Below are positions 54,321 to 64,000 of a stretch of DNA of 64,000 bases, piece by piece (within the stretch, counting starts at the first letter, position 1; every line of letters begins with the position of its first letter). Where the stretch lies: the NCBI GenBank assembly GCA_946800325.1, contig OX326957.1, positions 15,622,591-15,686,590 of the forward strand, given 5' to 3'. Both the position numbers and the translations under genes were made by a program. Below the pieces are notes generated by a model. It saw only the letters and a list, made by a program, of their open reading frames with translations. It did no database searches and was not told the DNA's origin. This DNA is from Luzula sylvatica (Eukaryota > Streptophyta > Magnoliopsida > Poales > Juncaceae).

Positions 54321-54881
54321 ATGGAGGAATCAATAAGAAGTCCAACAAGCTATACAGAAGAGAGTGGATGGACTTCATACTTCGACGATTTCTGCGACCC
54401 CAACAAGAACCAACGCAAAATAGCCGCCACTTCTTCAAAGAAGAGAAAGAAGAAAGAAACATTCATTACCAAAGGGGACTACTTAGATCGTACCGATGAT
54501 CATGATCATCACGACGATTCTTTGGAAGATACTGCAATCTCTCCTTTAACTATATATCCTCAGGTAACAAAAATCAAATATATACCATGTAATTTTGTAA
54601 CATTATGTGATATATATAAATTTCTTGTTTGTTTAATGGTTTTTATAATACAACAGATGTGTGCTTTGAGCCACTACAATTTGGATCAAAAGAATATGAA
54701 TGACAAATTGAAGACAGAATGTTCAAGTAGTTCCAGTATTGGAAGAGAGGAGCTTGTAAATGGTTTGAATTTGGATTTTGATTTGGATTTAGGTTTAGAA
54801 AGAACGGAGATGAAGAAAAGAAGGATTTTGTTTAGAGCTTTTCTTTATGGTTTTTTATTTTTCTTTTTCAAAATTATGTAA
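54321..54881 (+). CDS. VUP-like protein (vascular-related unknown protein family)
   Basis: Two exons: 54321-54563 and 54657-54881, phase 0, 155 aa. The 93-bp intron contains no in-frame stop, so unspliced RNA would encode 186 aa. The hallmark is the N-terminal EESGWTSYFDDF, as I recall it in Arabidopsis VUP1 and relatives; then a basic KKRKKK stretch, an acidic His/Asp region (DDHDHHDDSLEDTA), an Asp/Leu-repeat segment (NLDFDLDLGLE) and a basic/hydrophobic C-terminus (KKRRILFRAFLYG). VUP1 affects xylem development and hormone responses; the biochemical activity is unknown. The basic stretch could be a nuclear signal. A TATA-like box at 54266-54275 and a (CT)n tract lie upstream. Looks intact. 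Confidence 0.75.
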   Translation: MEESIRSPTSYTEESGWTSYFDDFCDPNKNQRKIAATSSKKRKKKETFITKGDYLDRTDDHDHHDDSLEDTAISPLTIYPQVTKIKYIPCNFVTLCDIYKFLVCLMVFIIQQMCALSHYNLDQKNMNDKLKTECSSSSSIGREELVNGLNLDFDLDLGLERTEMKKRRILFRAFLYGFLFFFFKIM

Positions 54882-57005
54882 AATAATGTTCTCATAACAA
54901 AACTATGCATGCAAATGCATAGTGCGAGTTCAATCATAATTAGCTTAGCTAAAAATCTCTGTATAAGCTCACATGATAGTCTCTTGAATAGCAAATAATC
55001 ATGCATATATATTACTGTTGTACAACAAAGAAATATATGTAGTACCTCTCTGGCATTAAAAATCCATAAATGTCAATAAAGGAAACTTGTTGGATTGCAA
55101 GAATTCATCAACTTGTAAGTTATGGCATTGCATTTGCACATGTGCAGAACCAGAAACACATGCATGCTTTGGTGTAGAAAGGAGCCTTGCTTGCTCTTTT
55201 CGAGTGGGCTTTCGATTACAGCAAAATTTTCAGGTTTGTTGTCATATATTCACATGTCATGCTTCACTATGGTTGCTTTGAACAAACTATAATTAAATAA
55301 TTGCCGTAGTAATCTGCGCATTTTACAAAAAATCGTAAACCAAAATAATCATTCAAATTCAATTATATAAATTAATGTATTCTTTTCTGTAATGTAAATA
55401 TTTGAGGAAAAAACTCATGTTTACCTACTCTCTTGTTTGAAATCTATATTTATTTAATTTTATCGTGTCTCATCATTAAAATCATTTCAAACTCCATTAT
55501 TTTAAATCAATATTTATTCAATCTCATCTTGCCAAGTATCACAATCATTTCAAGCTCTCTTATTTTAGAATTGTTTTTATTCAATTTCTTCACGTTACAT
55601 CGTCACAATTATTTCAATCACAATATATGGCAAAAATATGAACCCTGGATTAATAATTAATTTTTTATGATTGTGTTTTATTTGTAGACATTTAAGTGTC
55701 ATTATTTTAGACATAATTTTGATCAATTTTAGAATATCACATCACCTTACAATGATGATGTGTCAAAATATTATTCGTTAGGTTTATGTTCGTTGAGTTG
55801 TATTTAATTTTGAATCATTTCACGTTATGTTACATAATCAACTGTGATTACAAATTAAATGTGAAAAATTTAAATATCTAACACTAATTAATAAATATAT
55901 ACTATCACAAAACATATATTAAATATTATAAGTATTTTTTAAAATATAACTTTAAAAAATATGAATATATTCAGTTGAATTTTATCTTTATATTGAGTTC
56001 CATATTATCGTATATCCAATATTTTTTCTTTAGTTTAAAATTAAGGAAACAATCACATAATAAAATACAATATAAAAGTAAGTATAATTTACATTAGTGA
56101 CCTCTAAGTCCAATTATTGGTATTTTTAAAACTATAATTTAAAAAATTATACATACTACTAAGTATGTTATATTTGTATTTTTACTCAGAAAAATTTCAA
56201 GTTAATCTTTTAAAATATTAATAAAAATGAAAGATATTAATATACCAAACACAAATAACTTCTTTAACATATAAAACATATTTTTTAACAGTAAACATGA
56301 AAGATAAAAATTTATCTGGCACAATAACTTCTTGAACTGTCAAAATGTTATTATTCTTATCTGTAGATATGTAAATTTAAAAATATCATATGATTTTGAT
56401 TTTAGTTTATGTCCACGCATGTTATTTTATTATCTTCTAGTAGCATTCATCTTTTTTTATGTCGTACTAGAGTACTAAATAAATGTTTCATATTGTGTCA
56501 TATTCAAAAATAGTATAATAATTTTGTCATCATCAGATTTTTTTTAATCAATATGATTTTTATTTTCACAAAATGTTATGTTTATTCTCAAAAAACTAAC
56601 TAAATATTATGTGTATGAAAAAACAAATGGAACGAATTCGCTGCGAAGCGCGGTAAGCTCCTATTTGTACTAACAAGGATCTCGAAACAAATATATAACT
56701 CAAATGGAATTATTTATAGAGGTTTTAGTTCGAAAATATAATATTTGACTAATAATCCATATTTTTCTTATAATTGTTCAATAATGAGGTCTAGGAAGGT
56801 AAATGAATCAATTCGGATACAAAAAAACATGCAGATACTGATTCAATTATGATGTCATATGAATACGAACACAATTCGGAAATTATCCACTAATTATGTT
56901 TACTATACAAATACGAATACAAAATAATTTTAGATATTGAAATGTATATTATACTCTAGTTATATATTTAGGTAAAAAAATATAATACAAACAAATATAT
57001 GTTTC
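54882..57005. other. AT-rich intergenic DNA
   Basis: No gene supported. Contains dispersed repeat copy 2 (56215-56665). Confidence 0.5.
56215..56665 (+). repeat. Dispersed repeat, copy 2
   Basis: Strongly similar to 29720-30178, on the same strand. Ends with a GC hairpin-like CGCTGCGAAGCGCGG followed by TAAGCTCCTAT, a degraded form of copy 1's terminus. Confidence 0.55.
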
Positions 57006-58440
57006 GAAAAGCTGTTCTACGAATCACCTGGCTCGGAGAGCTGTTCTACGAAATTGGGTCAACACAGCCCTAGTAATGTCAGTGTGCACCAAACCTTTGA
57101 TGATGAATGGTCGCGAAAATGAATTCTTTGAAGTAGCGGCGGCATTGCCCAACAACTATTCCTTCTGCCGCTTGTCGTCAGCATGCCTTTCGAGTTTACT
57201 AAGCTTGATCTTTCCACCATAAGGCAGGGGTTCTTTGGTCCCACCTACGTACGAGGGCGTCGTCAGACGGCACGGCTTAAGCCTACTTCTTCTTAGATCT
57301 TTTCAAGAAAGTGTATTTTTTGGTTGGGTGCCGGTGCTAAGTCCTCTTGGCTTGCTTCACTTTGAGTTCAGTACTCTTTTGAATGGCAAGGCTCAAAGAA
57401 TAAGGACTCATACTTGCCTGGAAGTAGCAATGAAAATCGGACATACTTCTAATCTAAAGAAAGAAAGATTCTGAGGGGGGAGGACCAAGATCATCAATCA
57501 ATAGGAATTGACATCAATATGGTTCCTTTCGCTTCGGGTAGGGCGAGAAGAAGGAAGTCCATAAAGTCTCAAATCTGCAATGAGCAATAAATTAGAGCCG
57601 TCTTCTTTCCCCGCTAGGAGAGATGGCTGAGTGGTTGATAGCTCTGGTCTCGAAACCTCTTGACTTATGATGCCTTGCCTGGGGATATATGAGGGATGCT
57701 TGAACCTATAATCAAAGCATATCCCAAGAAGAAGCAAGTCCTGATTTTCAATCAATCAAATAGTTATGGATTGAACAGGGGTCAAGAAACTGAAACTCAA
57801 AAGCAAACAAAGGATCCACTACTAAGAAACCAGCGGCGTAAGGAACAACAACTTACACACCAACCATAGCGAGTTGCCTTTTGATACGACCCACCTTACC
57901 CAACGACCATACCCAATATATCGAGTGCTACTTTTCTCTATGGCTTACATCAAAGAAAGTGCTACTTGAGAACTGAGACCTTAGCCGACAATCTTCATTC
58001 AGGAACCTGCCCGTAACCCTATTTGGTTGAAAAGCTCTCACCTACCTCAGAAGACGTTTTCCCTGGATTAGGAAAACTCTCACTCGCGGGTAGGTTACTC
58101 CCAAGAGCACTACTCCTCGCCAGACAAAGAAATAGTTAGAATGATCGTTCTCTTCCTCGAGACAAATTTGTTCTTCATCATAAGTCGCTCGTTCCATCTC
58201 ATATGTTTTTGACAACCGCCCGATCGTGATGAACCTTTTGGTATTGGTGGAGGTGGCCGAACCTAGGATCTCGGTAGAGAATTCCTACAAACTTACTGAG
58301 ATTTTTGAAGAAGAATTCTATGGACTCTTCCACCCCCCTCTATCTCTACCACTTGACGAGACAATGACGGCGCCGGCAAAAAACACCAGCGAGTAGACTC
58401 CACTTAACGACGATGGTTGGCATTGGGGTTTGCTAATTCT
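57005..58440. other. Probable organelle-derived (mitochondrial-like) insertion
   Basis: This block has clearly higher GC and a different word composition from the AT-rich DNA on both sides, with no long open frame. It holds the 5' half of a tRNA-Ser gene of chloroplast type, as found transferred into plant mitochondrial genomes. The edges are estimated from composition. A mitochondrial origin is inferred; a plastid or mixed origin is possible. Confidence 0.5.
57617..57656 (+). pseudogene. 5' half of a tRNA-Ser(GGA)-like gene
   Basis: GGAGAGATGGCTGAGTGGTT and the following bases match the acceptor strand, D-arm and the start of the anticodon arm of plant organellar trnS-GGA. After GGTCTCGAAACC the sequence diverges: variable arm, T-arm and acceptor 3' strand are missing, so it cannot make a tRNA. 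Confidence 0.6.
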
Positions 58441-59039
58441 AATTAGGATTTTTTAATTTTTCCTATAAACTAATTGGGCTGTGTGTCCTGAACCATGTAA
58501 TAATTTTTTTTCTTGTTTAAGAAAAATGTAACTGTCTCCTTTTTATTATATAATATCATTCCAAAAGAATAAGCCTCTTAATTCAAAAAACAAATTATGT
58601 CATTCTTCAAGACTGATGTTTATGTTATTATAGAATTTTTTTATTTAATTTGGATATTTATAATCTTTTGCTAGATACCACAAATGATTTACATATTTGA
58701 ATATATATTTAATACACTACAACACATAACGACTATTGGGGCAGCCAAAGATGACCCAATAAGGACTGAAAACCGTCCCTAAAGGATTTTGGGGCAGCCA
58801 GACGACCCAAAAAGGGCGTCCCTAAAGGCTGCGTTCCTGTCTGGGGCGGGCCGACCCTATCAGGGTTTTGGGGCGGCAATTAGTGGGGCGGGCCGACCCT
58901 ACAAGGTCAGAAAAGTCAGTTAAATACACATCAGTCAGTTAAGTACAAACAGGGTCAGAAAAGTCAAATCAGTACGTACTATTGGGGCGGGCCGACCCAA
59001 TAGGACTCATTATTAGGGCGGGCCGACCCTATAGGCACA

Positions 59040-59250
59040 GTCAAAATTCTATTAATTATAAATAATTATATTAATTATTAATTATATTAATAATTATATT
59101 AATTATTAAATATATAAATAATTATATAATTATATTAATTATTCATAATTAATACTATTATATTAATTATTATATAATTATATAATTATTAATTATATTA
59201 ATTATTATATAATTATATTAATTATTAATAATACAAATAATTCATAATTA
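59040..59250. repeat. TTAAT/ATAATTA-rich simple tract inside the CACTA element
   Basis: About 200 bp made almost only of A and T in short permuted units such as ATTAATTATATTAATTA. It sits exactly where the TNP2 frame loses homology. Confidence 0.85.
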
Positions 59251-59903
59251 ATACTATTCGGACAAACATCGATTTTTTCATACTGCATTCCCAAATTCTT
59301 AACTAACTTTTTTGATTCGTGAAAACTACCAGGAAACCGATTTTCTGAAGGAACTATATAGGTTTTGATTATATTCATGATCCTATCGAAAGCATCCTTA
59401 GTTATTTCACAATCGGATTTTACACTCAAAAACATGGAAACTATCGACATTAGAGAATATTTAGAATCACGAAAACCATCCCAAAGGGTACGTTCCGATT
59501 CACGAAGCATATCAAAAAATCGAGCTGCTTCCGGATTGGGGGGTTCATTACTGCTCCAATCGAAAGAAGGACCCGCTGCATCATGAACCATCTGTTCCAT
59601 CGGATTGAAAGTTCCTGGAGAAAATGACGTCTGTGTCGAATCGCCATGCCACGTCCAAACGAAATAATTAGGAGTAAAACCGAAAGAAGTCAAATGGAGC
59701 GCAATATCATTTTCTGAGAGAAAATTCCCATTCTGACATTTTACACACGGACAACGAACGCATTTATTTCCGTACTGATCTTTTTGGACAACGCTAGGAC
59801 GGTTGAAAACAGTACATAGAAATCCCCTCATTCCCTCCCAAAATACATTACTAATTGTATTATCCACAATACGCTCGTACATCCAGGAACGTTCAAGCTC
59901 CAT
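59205..59903 (-). pseudogene. TNP2-type transposase, N-terminal part only
   Basis: The frame starts MELERSWMYERI and contains the zinc-finger-like transposase-associated domain (CVRCPCVKCQN, HLTSFGFTPNYFVWTWHG), then the region up to KNLGMQYEKIDVCPN, where full-length TNP2 proteins continue with the transposase core. Here it runs into the AT-rich tract and stops (LLIINIII). TNP2-type proteins catalyse excision and insertion of CACTA elements; this remnant has only the N-terminal domain. Confidence 0.85.
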
Positions 59904-61943
59904 GAATGAAAATTTTCTAAATAAGATTAAATTACATAGTTTCTATGTTAGGAGATATCGTAGGGCATATGTGGACCAACCAACAAATTATTAAAATAAT
60001 TGCATAAATATACAATCTAACGACATTATTTTTATACAATGAAATTACTTTAGATCGTTCACTGGAATTGGATACTACTAAATAATTCCACAATAGTTGA
60101 GCAATATTCTAAAATATAATTTCTTAAATAAATATATTAAATAAATTGATACCTAGAATTTGGATACATCATGGTTTAAACAATATAAAACATCATAATA
60201 TTATATCGTTTATTCTTAATTTATAACAAAATAATTCTACAATAATTTAAATTCAAAATATATCATATGTAATATTAAATTATAAAATAAATCAAACTTA
60301 AAAATATTAAATAATTCATATTTCCAATATGTCATATTCAAAATATCAAATAATACAACAATAAATTTATCATAGATTCTTAAATTATTCTTTATTTAAA
60401 TCTTGCAATTTATCCTTAACAACCTTTAACTAAACAAAATTATATATTGTTAAATTATTATGAACGAAAATATATCATTACTCATATCCAATAATTCATA
60501 TTTAAAACTTATATAAAATTTTACAATATTATCCTTTACTATTTCATTATTTGACCTTAGCCTTAAATCCTAAACTAAACCAACTCATATACTATGACAA
60601 CTATTTTATACTAATACAAACAAGATAAACAAATTTAAATCATTAACCTTGGGCCAAAGAAATCTTCAGAAAAGTTAAATCGGCTCCTCTTCAAGCCTCA
60701 TCTATCCTCACTTCCAAAAAAGTAGACTCCTCCTCGATTCCACAAATTTACCGAATCCCTGCCACATTTGAAAATAAAAATTAACCCTAAATTTTTATTA
60801 TTTCTAACATACAACAGATATAAAGATTACCAAAAACGTCCAGAAATTGAACTTGCAAATTTGAAAATGTCCTTATATCCTGTCAGATTTGAACCTGCAA
60901 ATTCGAAAACACAATAATTTTTAACTTCTACAATTTTCAGAAATTTTCAATGTCCAAAATTTTTTACATTACCAAAAAAAATCGAAAACAATTAATTCAA
61001 ACAATTCTGATTTCTCCAAAAATTCGAAAAAACAAGATGATTTGCATTTCTGATTTCTGAAAAAATTAGAAAACAAATAATATTTTGATTTAAATTTGAA
61101 AAAAATTCTTGAAACGAAAACAACTACATTTTTGCTAAAACCCAAAAAAAAAAAAAAAAATTGAACACAAACAGAAATTAAAAATAAAAATGTATGAGTA
61201 CAAGAAATTAAAAAAAATAAAACAGAATTAAAAAAAATAGCACAAAACAACTAGATTTTCAGAAAACCGAATTTAAAAATACAGAATTTTATGCATGCAC
61301 CCCCAAAAATACAGAATTGAAAATTACTCGAAAAGTACAGAATTTAAAAACACTCCAACATGATTTTCTAAAAATTCGAAAACAAGAAAGCAAAAATAGA
61401 TCGAAAACTCCTAAATCGAAATAAAAATAACTTGTAAAAGTTTATGCATGCACCCCCAAATCGATTTTAAATCAAGGATTTTTCTGAAAATCAATGTAAA
61501 AATCGAAAGCTACAAAGAATAAACTAGTAAAAATCGAAAGCTTGAACAAAGAATAACTAGAGATTCAAACCTTCAAACAAAAATCCTTCTTCTTCGCCAT
61601 CTTCAGATCGAAAGTGTGTTGCAGAAAGTGTTTCTGGGGCTGCTTGCTGCGTGTTGCAGCAGAGAGGTACGGGGGGGGCGAAATTATGGGGCTGCTGAAA
61701 GTAATGGGGGCGAGGGGAAGCAAAGGGGAAAAAAGCTCAGAGTACTGGGGGAGGGGGGTTATAAAATAGCGAGAGGGGGAAGAGGGAGAGGGGACAGGGC
61801 TGCTGCATGGCAGGGCATTGGGTCGGGCAATTTTTGGGGCGGGCCGACCCTAGTTGGTTGTTGGGGCGGGTAGATCATTGGGGCGGGCAGACCCAATAGT
61901 TATTGGGTCGGTTTTCTTTTGGGTCGGGCAGCTGCAATAAACT

Positions 61944-62111
61944 ATTGGGGCGGGCATGCTTGTAGGGGCGGGCAGACCCAGGATGTAGGGACGGGCCGAC
62001 CCAATAAAAGGGCGACCCAAGAGCGATATTGGGGCGGGCATGCTTGTAGGGGCGGGCAGACCCAGGATGTAGGGACGGGCCGACCCAATGAAAGGGCGAC
62101 CCAAGACCGAT
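61944..62111 (+). repeat. Two 84-bp tandem copies in the CACTA subterminal region
   Basis: Units 61944-62027 and 62028-62111 differ at only a few bases. Each holds three GGGGCGGGC/GGGACGGGC motifs and GACCCA boxes, so the duplication multiplies the presumed transposase-binding motifs. Confidence 0.9.
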
Positions 62112-62548
62112 ATTGGGGCGATAGAGCGCTGTTGGGGCGGGCTGACCCAAGAATTCGAATTATCAGGGTCGGCCTGACCCTGTTTCAACCGACCCAACTG
62201 GGTTATTGGGGCTGGCTGACCCAATAATGAGCTTATTTTAGGGGCGGCCCGACCCTAAAAAGCACATGTGTTGTAGTGATATCTTCTTGACTTTAAATAA
62301 ATTTATAAACCATTATGATTGATCACAAAAAATCGAATGAATATGAAAGATTGGAATATGAATCGTTACACATACGACTACATTGTTTTGGCCATACAAT
62401 TTTATTATCAAATGTTTATAAATAAATACTTGCAACTCAACCCTTATCTAAATGTTCGTTAATAAATCATTATACTTGCCGTTGAAGTAGTATTCGACTA
62501 CACGCCGGTATTTCCCAGAACTCCATGAAGACATCAATACATATGTTA

Positions 62549-62681
62549 CAAAAAAATGAGTAAATGGAGGAGACTCGGTGGTCCTCCATCCATTGATATC
62601 AATGTGAATCGAACCCACAATCTCTGACGACATATGAGTTTTCATATCCCACACTCAACCAACTGGGCTAGAGCTCATTGG
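62549..62681 (-). mobile_element. tRNA-derived SINE, copy 2, with 14-bp target duplication
   Basis: On the minus strand: GAGCTCTAGCCCAGTTGG (A-box-like), then GGTTCGATTC (B box), then a tRNA-unrelated body ending CCATTTACTC and a short T run. A perfect 14-bp direct repeat CAATACATATGTTA flanks it (62535-62548 and 62682-62695), the hallmark of LINE-assisted retroposition. About 133 bp, a full-length insertion. Same family as 36726-36849. Confidence 0.88.
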
Positions 62682-62695
62682 CAATACATATGTTA

Positions 62696-64000
62696 TCATT
62701 AATAGGTTCATCCTTGTTGATGAACCAAAATTTTCCAAACCCTTAAGGGATGATCTCAACTCTATATTAACAATATCGATAAAGATATGATCTTTTAAGG
62801 CTACCCAACATGTTAATACAACCTTATTTTTTCATTCAAAAATTGTCTAGGTTTAAGTTCAGTGAGCACGTTGCACATAGGGCCGTTTGATTTGCAAGAA
62901 GATAATCTTAAAAAGATTGAAGATTCGAATACTCACACGATTCCAAATCAATCTTTGGATAAGCCCAAACGTACTCCTAGGTTGGTGGAACAAAAAACTC
63001 AAAACTCGACGAAACCAAAATTTCTAAACCTCTTTGAAATGGCCAAATAACTCTACCCGTCTGGACGGGCCAAACCTTTCGTTCGGACAGATGGCATAAA
63101 TTATGAATATCATCTCCGGGTGCGTCGGACGGGCCATATCTTGCGTCCATACGCATAGTGCAAAATCAGCCTAGTCCGACGAAATTCCTGCCCAACTTGG
63201 CAAACACGTTTCTGGGACGCTCCTACCTATTTTCGAGGAGCATGTTTTACACGATTTTATGGTTTTGAGGGGTGGGAGGGGGGGTGCCCCTCTCACCCTA
63301 TAAATAACACCCAGCACCCCCTTCATTTCACACATCAATTCATTCTAAATCTATTGAGAGAAAAATCATAGTCACCATTAGTTTGTGAGAGAAGTCCCAT
63401 TATTAGGCTAGTTTCATAGAATGTTCCTGAGTGATTGTGTGACTGTTTTTATCGTTGTTATATCTGTTGTTAGTATTTACTTTTCCGTACTTTACTTTCA
63501 GTATTTACTTTATGCAATTTACTTTACAATATTTATTTTTCTGTACTCCACTTTCATATTTTATTTTCCGCACTTTACTTTCAGTTATTTACCTTATCAC
63601 ATTTTACTATTATTTACTTTCAGTACTTTTGTTAATTATGACAACATATATTTAAAAGCACCAAGACAAAAGTGTTTATGTGGTTTTCATATATTTGAAT
63701 ATTTTAACTTAGTTTAGAAATTTTGCATATAAGCATATTTAATTCTTTCTAGGTCATCTTCGAACAACAAGAACTAATTGAAAAAAAATATTCATCATAG
63801 ATTAAAAAATATCCAGCATTAATTGAAAAAAATATTCATCACTGATCGAAAATATTTAATATTAATGTGAGAAAACCTATGTTGCACTGATACTTCAAAA
63901 AATCTATTGTACCAACATCGCCGTATCCGAATTGTCTCATAAATCATTTGTTAACATGTGTCGTCGTATTGCCGAATTCATACAACACAAGAGAAAACTC
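62696..64000. other. Intergenic DNA, possibly part of an LTR element
   Basis: No complete gene. Around 63255-63360 a GC-rich block leads into CTATAAATAACACC, a promoter-like arrangement seen in LTRs, followed by a long leader and TTTACTTT-type repeats (63478-63630). No paired LTR is inside the window, so this is unproven. Confidence 0.3.

Larger units (their letters stand above)
58715..62278 (-). mobile_element. CACTA (En/Spm) transposon, deleted, 3564 bp
   Basis: Terminal inverted repeats CACTACAACACAT at both ends with a 3-bp target duplication ATA at 58712-58714 and 62279-62281. Both subterminal regions carry many GGGGCGGGCCGACCC-type motifs in both orientations, as expected for transposase binding in this superfamily. 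Inside is a truncated TNP2-type frame on the minus strand; the catalytic part is gone and an AT-rich simple tract takes its place. Probably mobile only in trans. Confidence 0.9.

Noticed and set aside
57617..57656. Functional tRNA-Ser gene
   Set aside because: Only the 5' half is present; no T-arm or 3' acceptor strand.
61850..62227. Repetitive Pro/Gly-rich frames on both strands
   Set aside because: They translate the CACTA subterminal motif array and its 84-bp duplication, not a gene.
63421..63717. 98-aa hydrophobic frame
   Set aside because: It arises from a TTTACTTT-type simple repeat, and has no family motif.

Overview
This window is AT-rich nuclear DNA from a flowering plant. The evidence is spliced genes with GT-AG introns, plant-specific families (F-box/LRR, P-class PPR, CAD-like dehydrogenase, SGP-type GTPase, VUP) and plant transposon superfamilies. 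A core eudicot, possibly an asterid, is likely, but the species cannot be named from the sequence.

Layout. 0-13 kb: a hAT-type MITE (3221-4112) and two head-to-head F-box/LRR genes, copy A (minus, 4643-6312) and copy B (plus, 10109-11686). A deleted PIF/Harbinger element (6681-7926) sits in copy A's 5' region, and a fragment of a further F-box copy lies at 12.6 kb. 15-22 kb: a complete, very young Ty3/gypsy chromovirus-like retrotransposon (15273-20794; LTRs differ at one base, TSD TCGGA) inserted in the first coding exon of an unrecognised three-exon gene. 23-25 kb: an intact six-exon cinnamyl/8-hydroxygeraniol-type alcohol dehydrogenase. 27-29 kb: F-box copy C, an inverted relative of copy B. 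29-33 kb: dispersed repeats, Helitron-like ends and a tandem array of about 22-bp units. 33.6-41.3 kb: a duplicated 2.7-kb segment carrying F-box copies D and E, both broken, with a SINE and a 50-bp tandem repeat between them.

42-55 kb is the conserved gene island: an SGP-like small GTPase (42311-43777), three MEE40-like PPR genes in alternating orientation (plus, minus, plus; the second internally remodelled), a decayed Ty1/copia deletion derivative with intact 5-bp TSD (52546-54005), and a VUP-like gene (54321-54881). As I recall, SGP and VUP genes are neighbours in Arabidopsis, so this may be old microsynteny widened here by PPR duplication and transposon insertion. 57-64 kb: an organelle-like insertion with half of a tRNA-Ser gene, a CACTA element (58715-62278, TSD ATA) with a truncated TNP2-type ORF, a SINE with a 14-bp TSD, and unassigned sequence.

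The genes do not form one pathway. The window is best read as a conserved island beside a recently duplicated, transposon-rich F-box cluster. I found no clear case for a wholly new molecular system. The strongest leads are the fresh retrotransposon disruption of an unknown gene, the palindromic PPR expansion with an in-frame remodelled member, and the coding minisatellite in F-box copy A.
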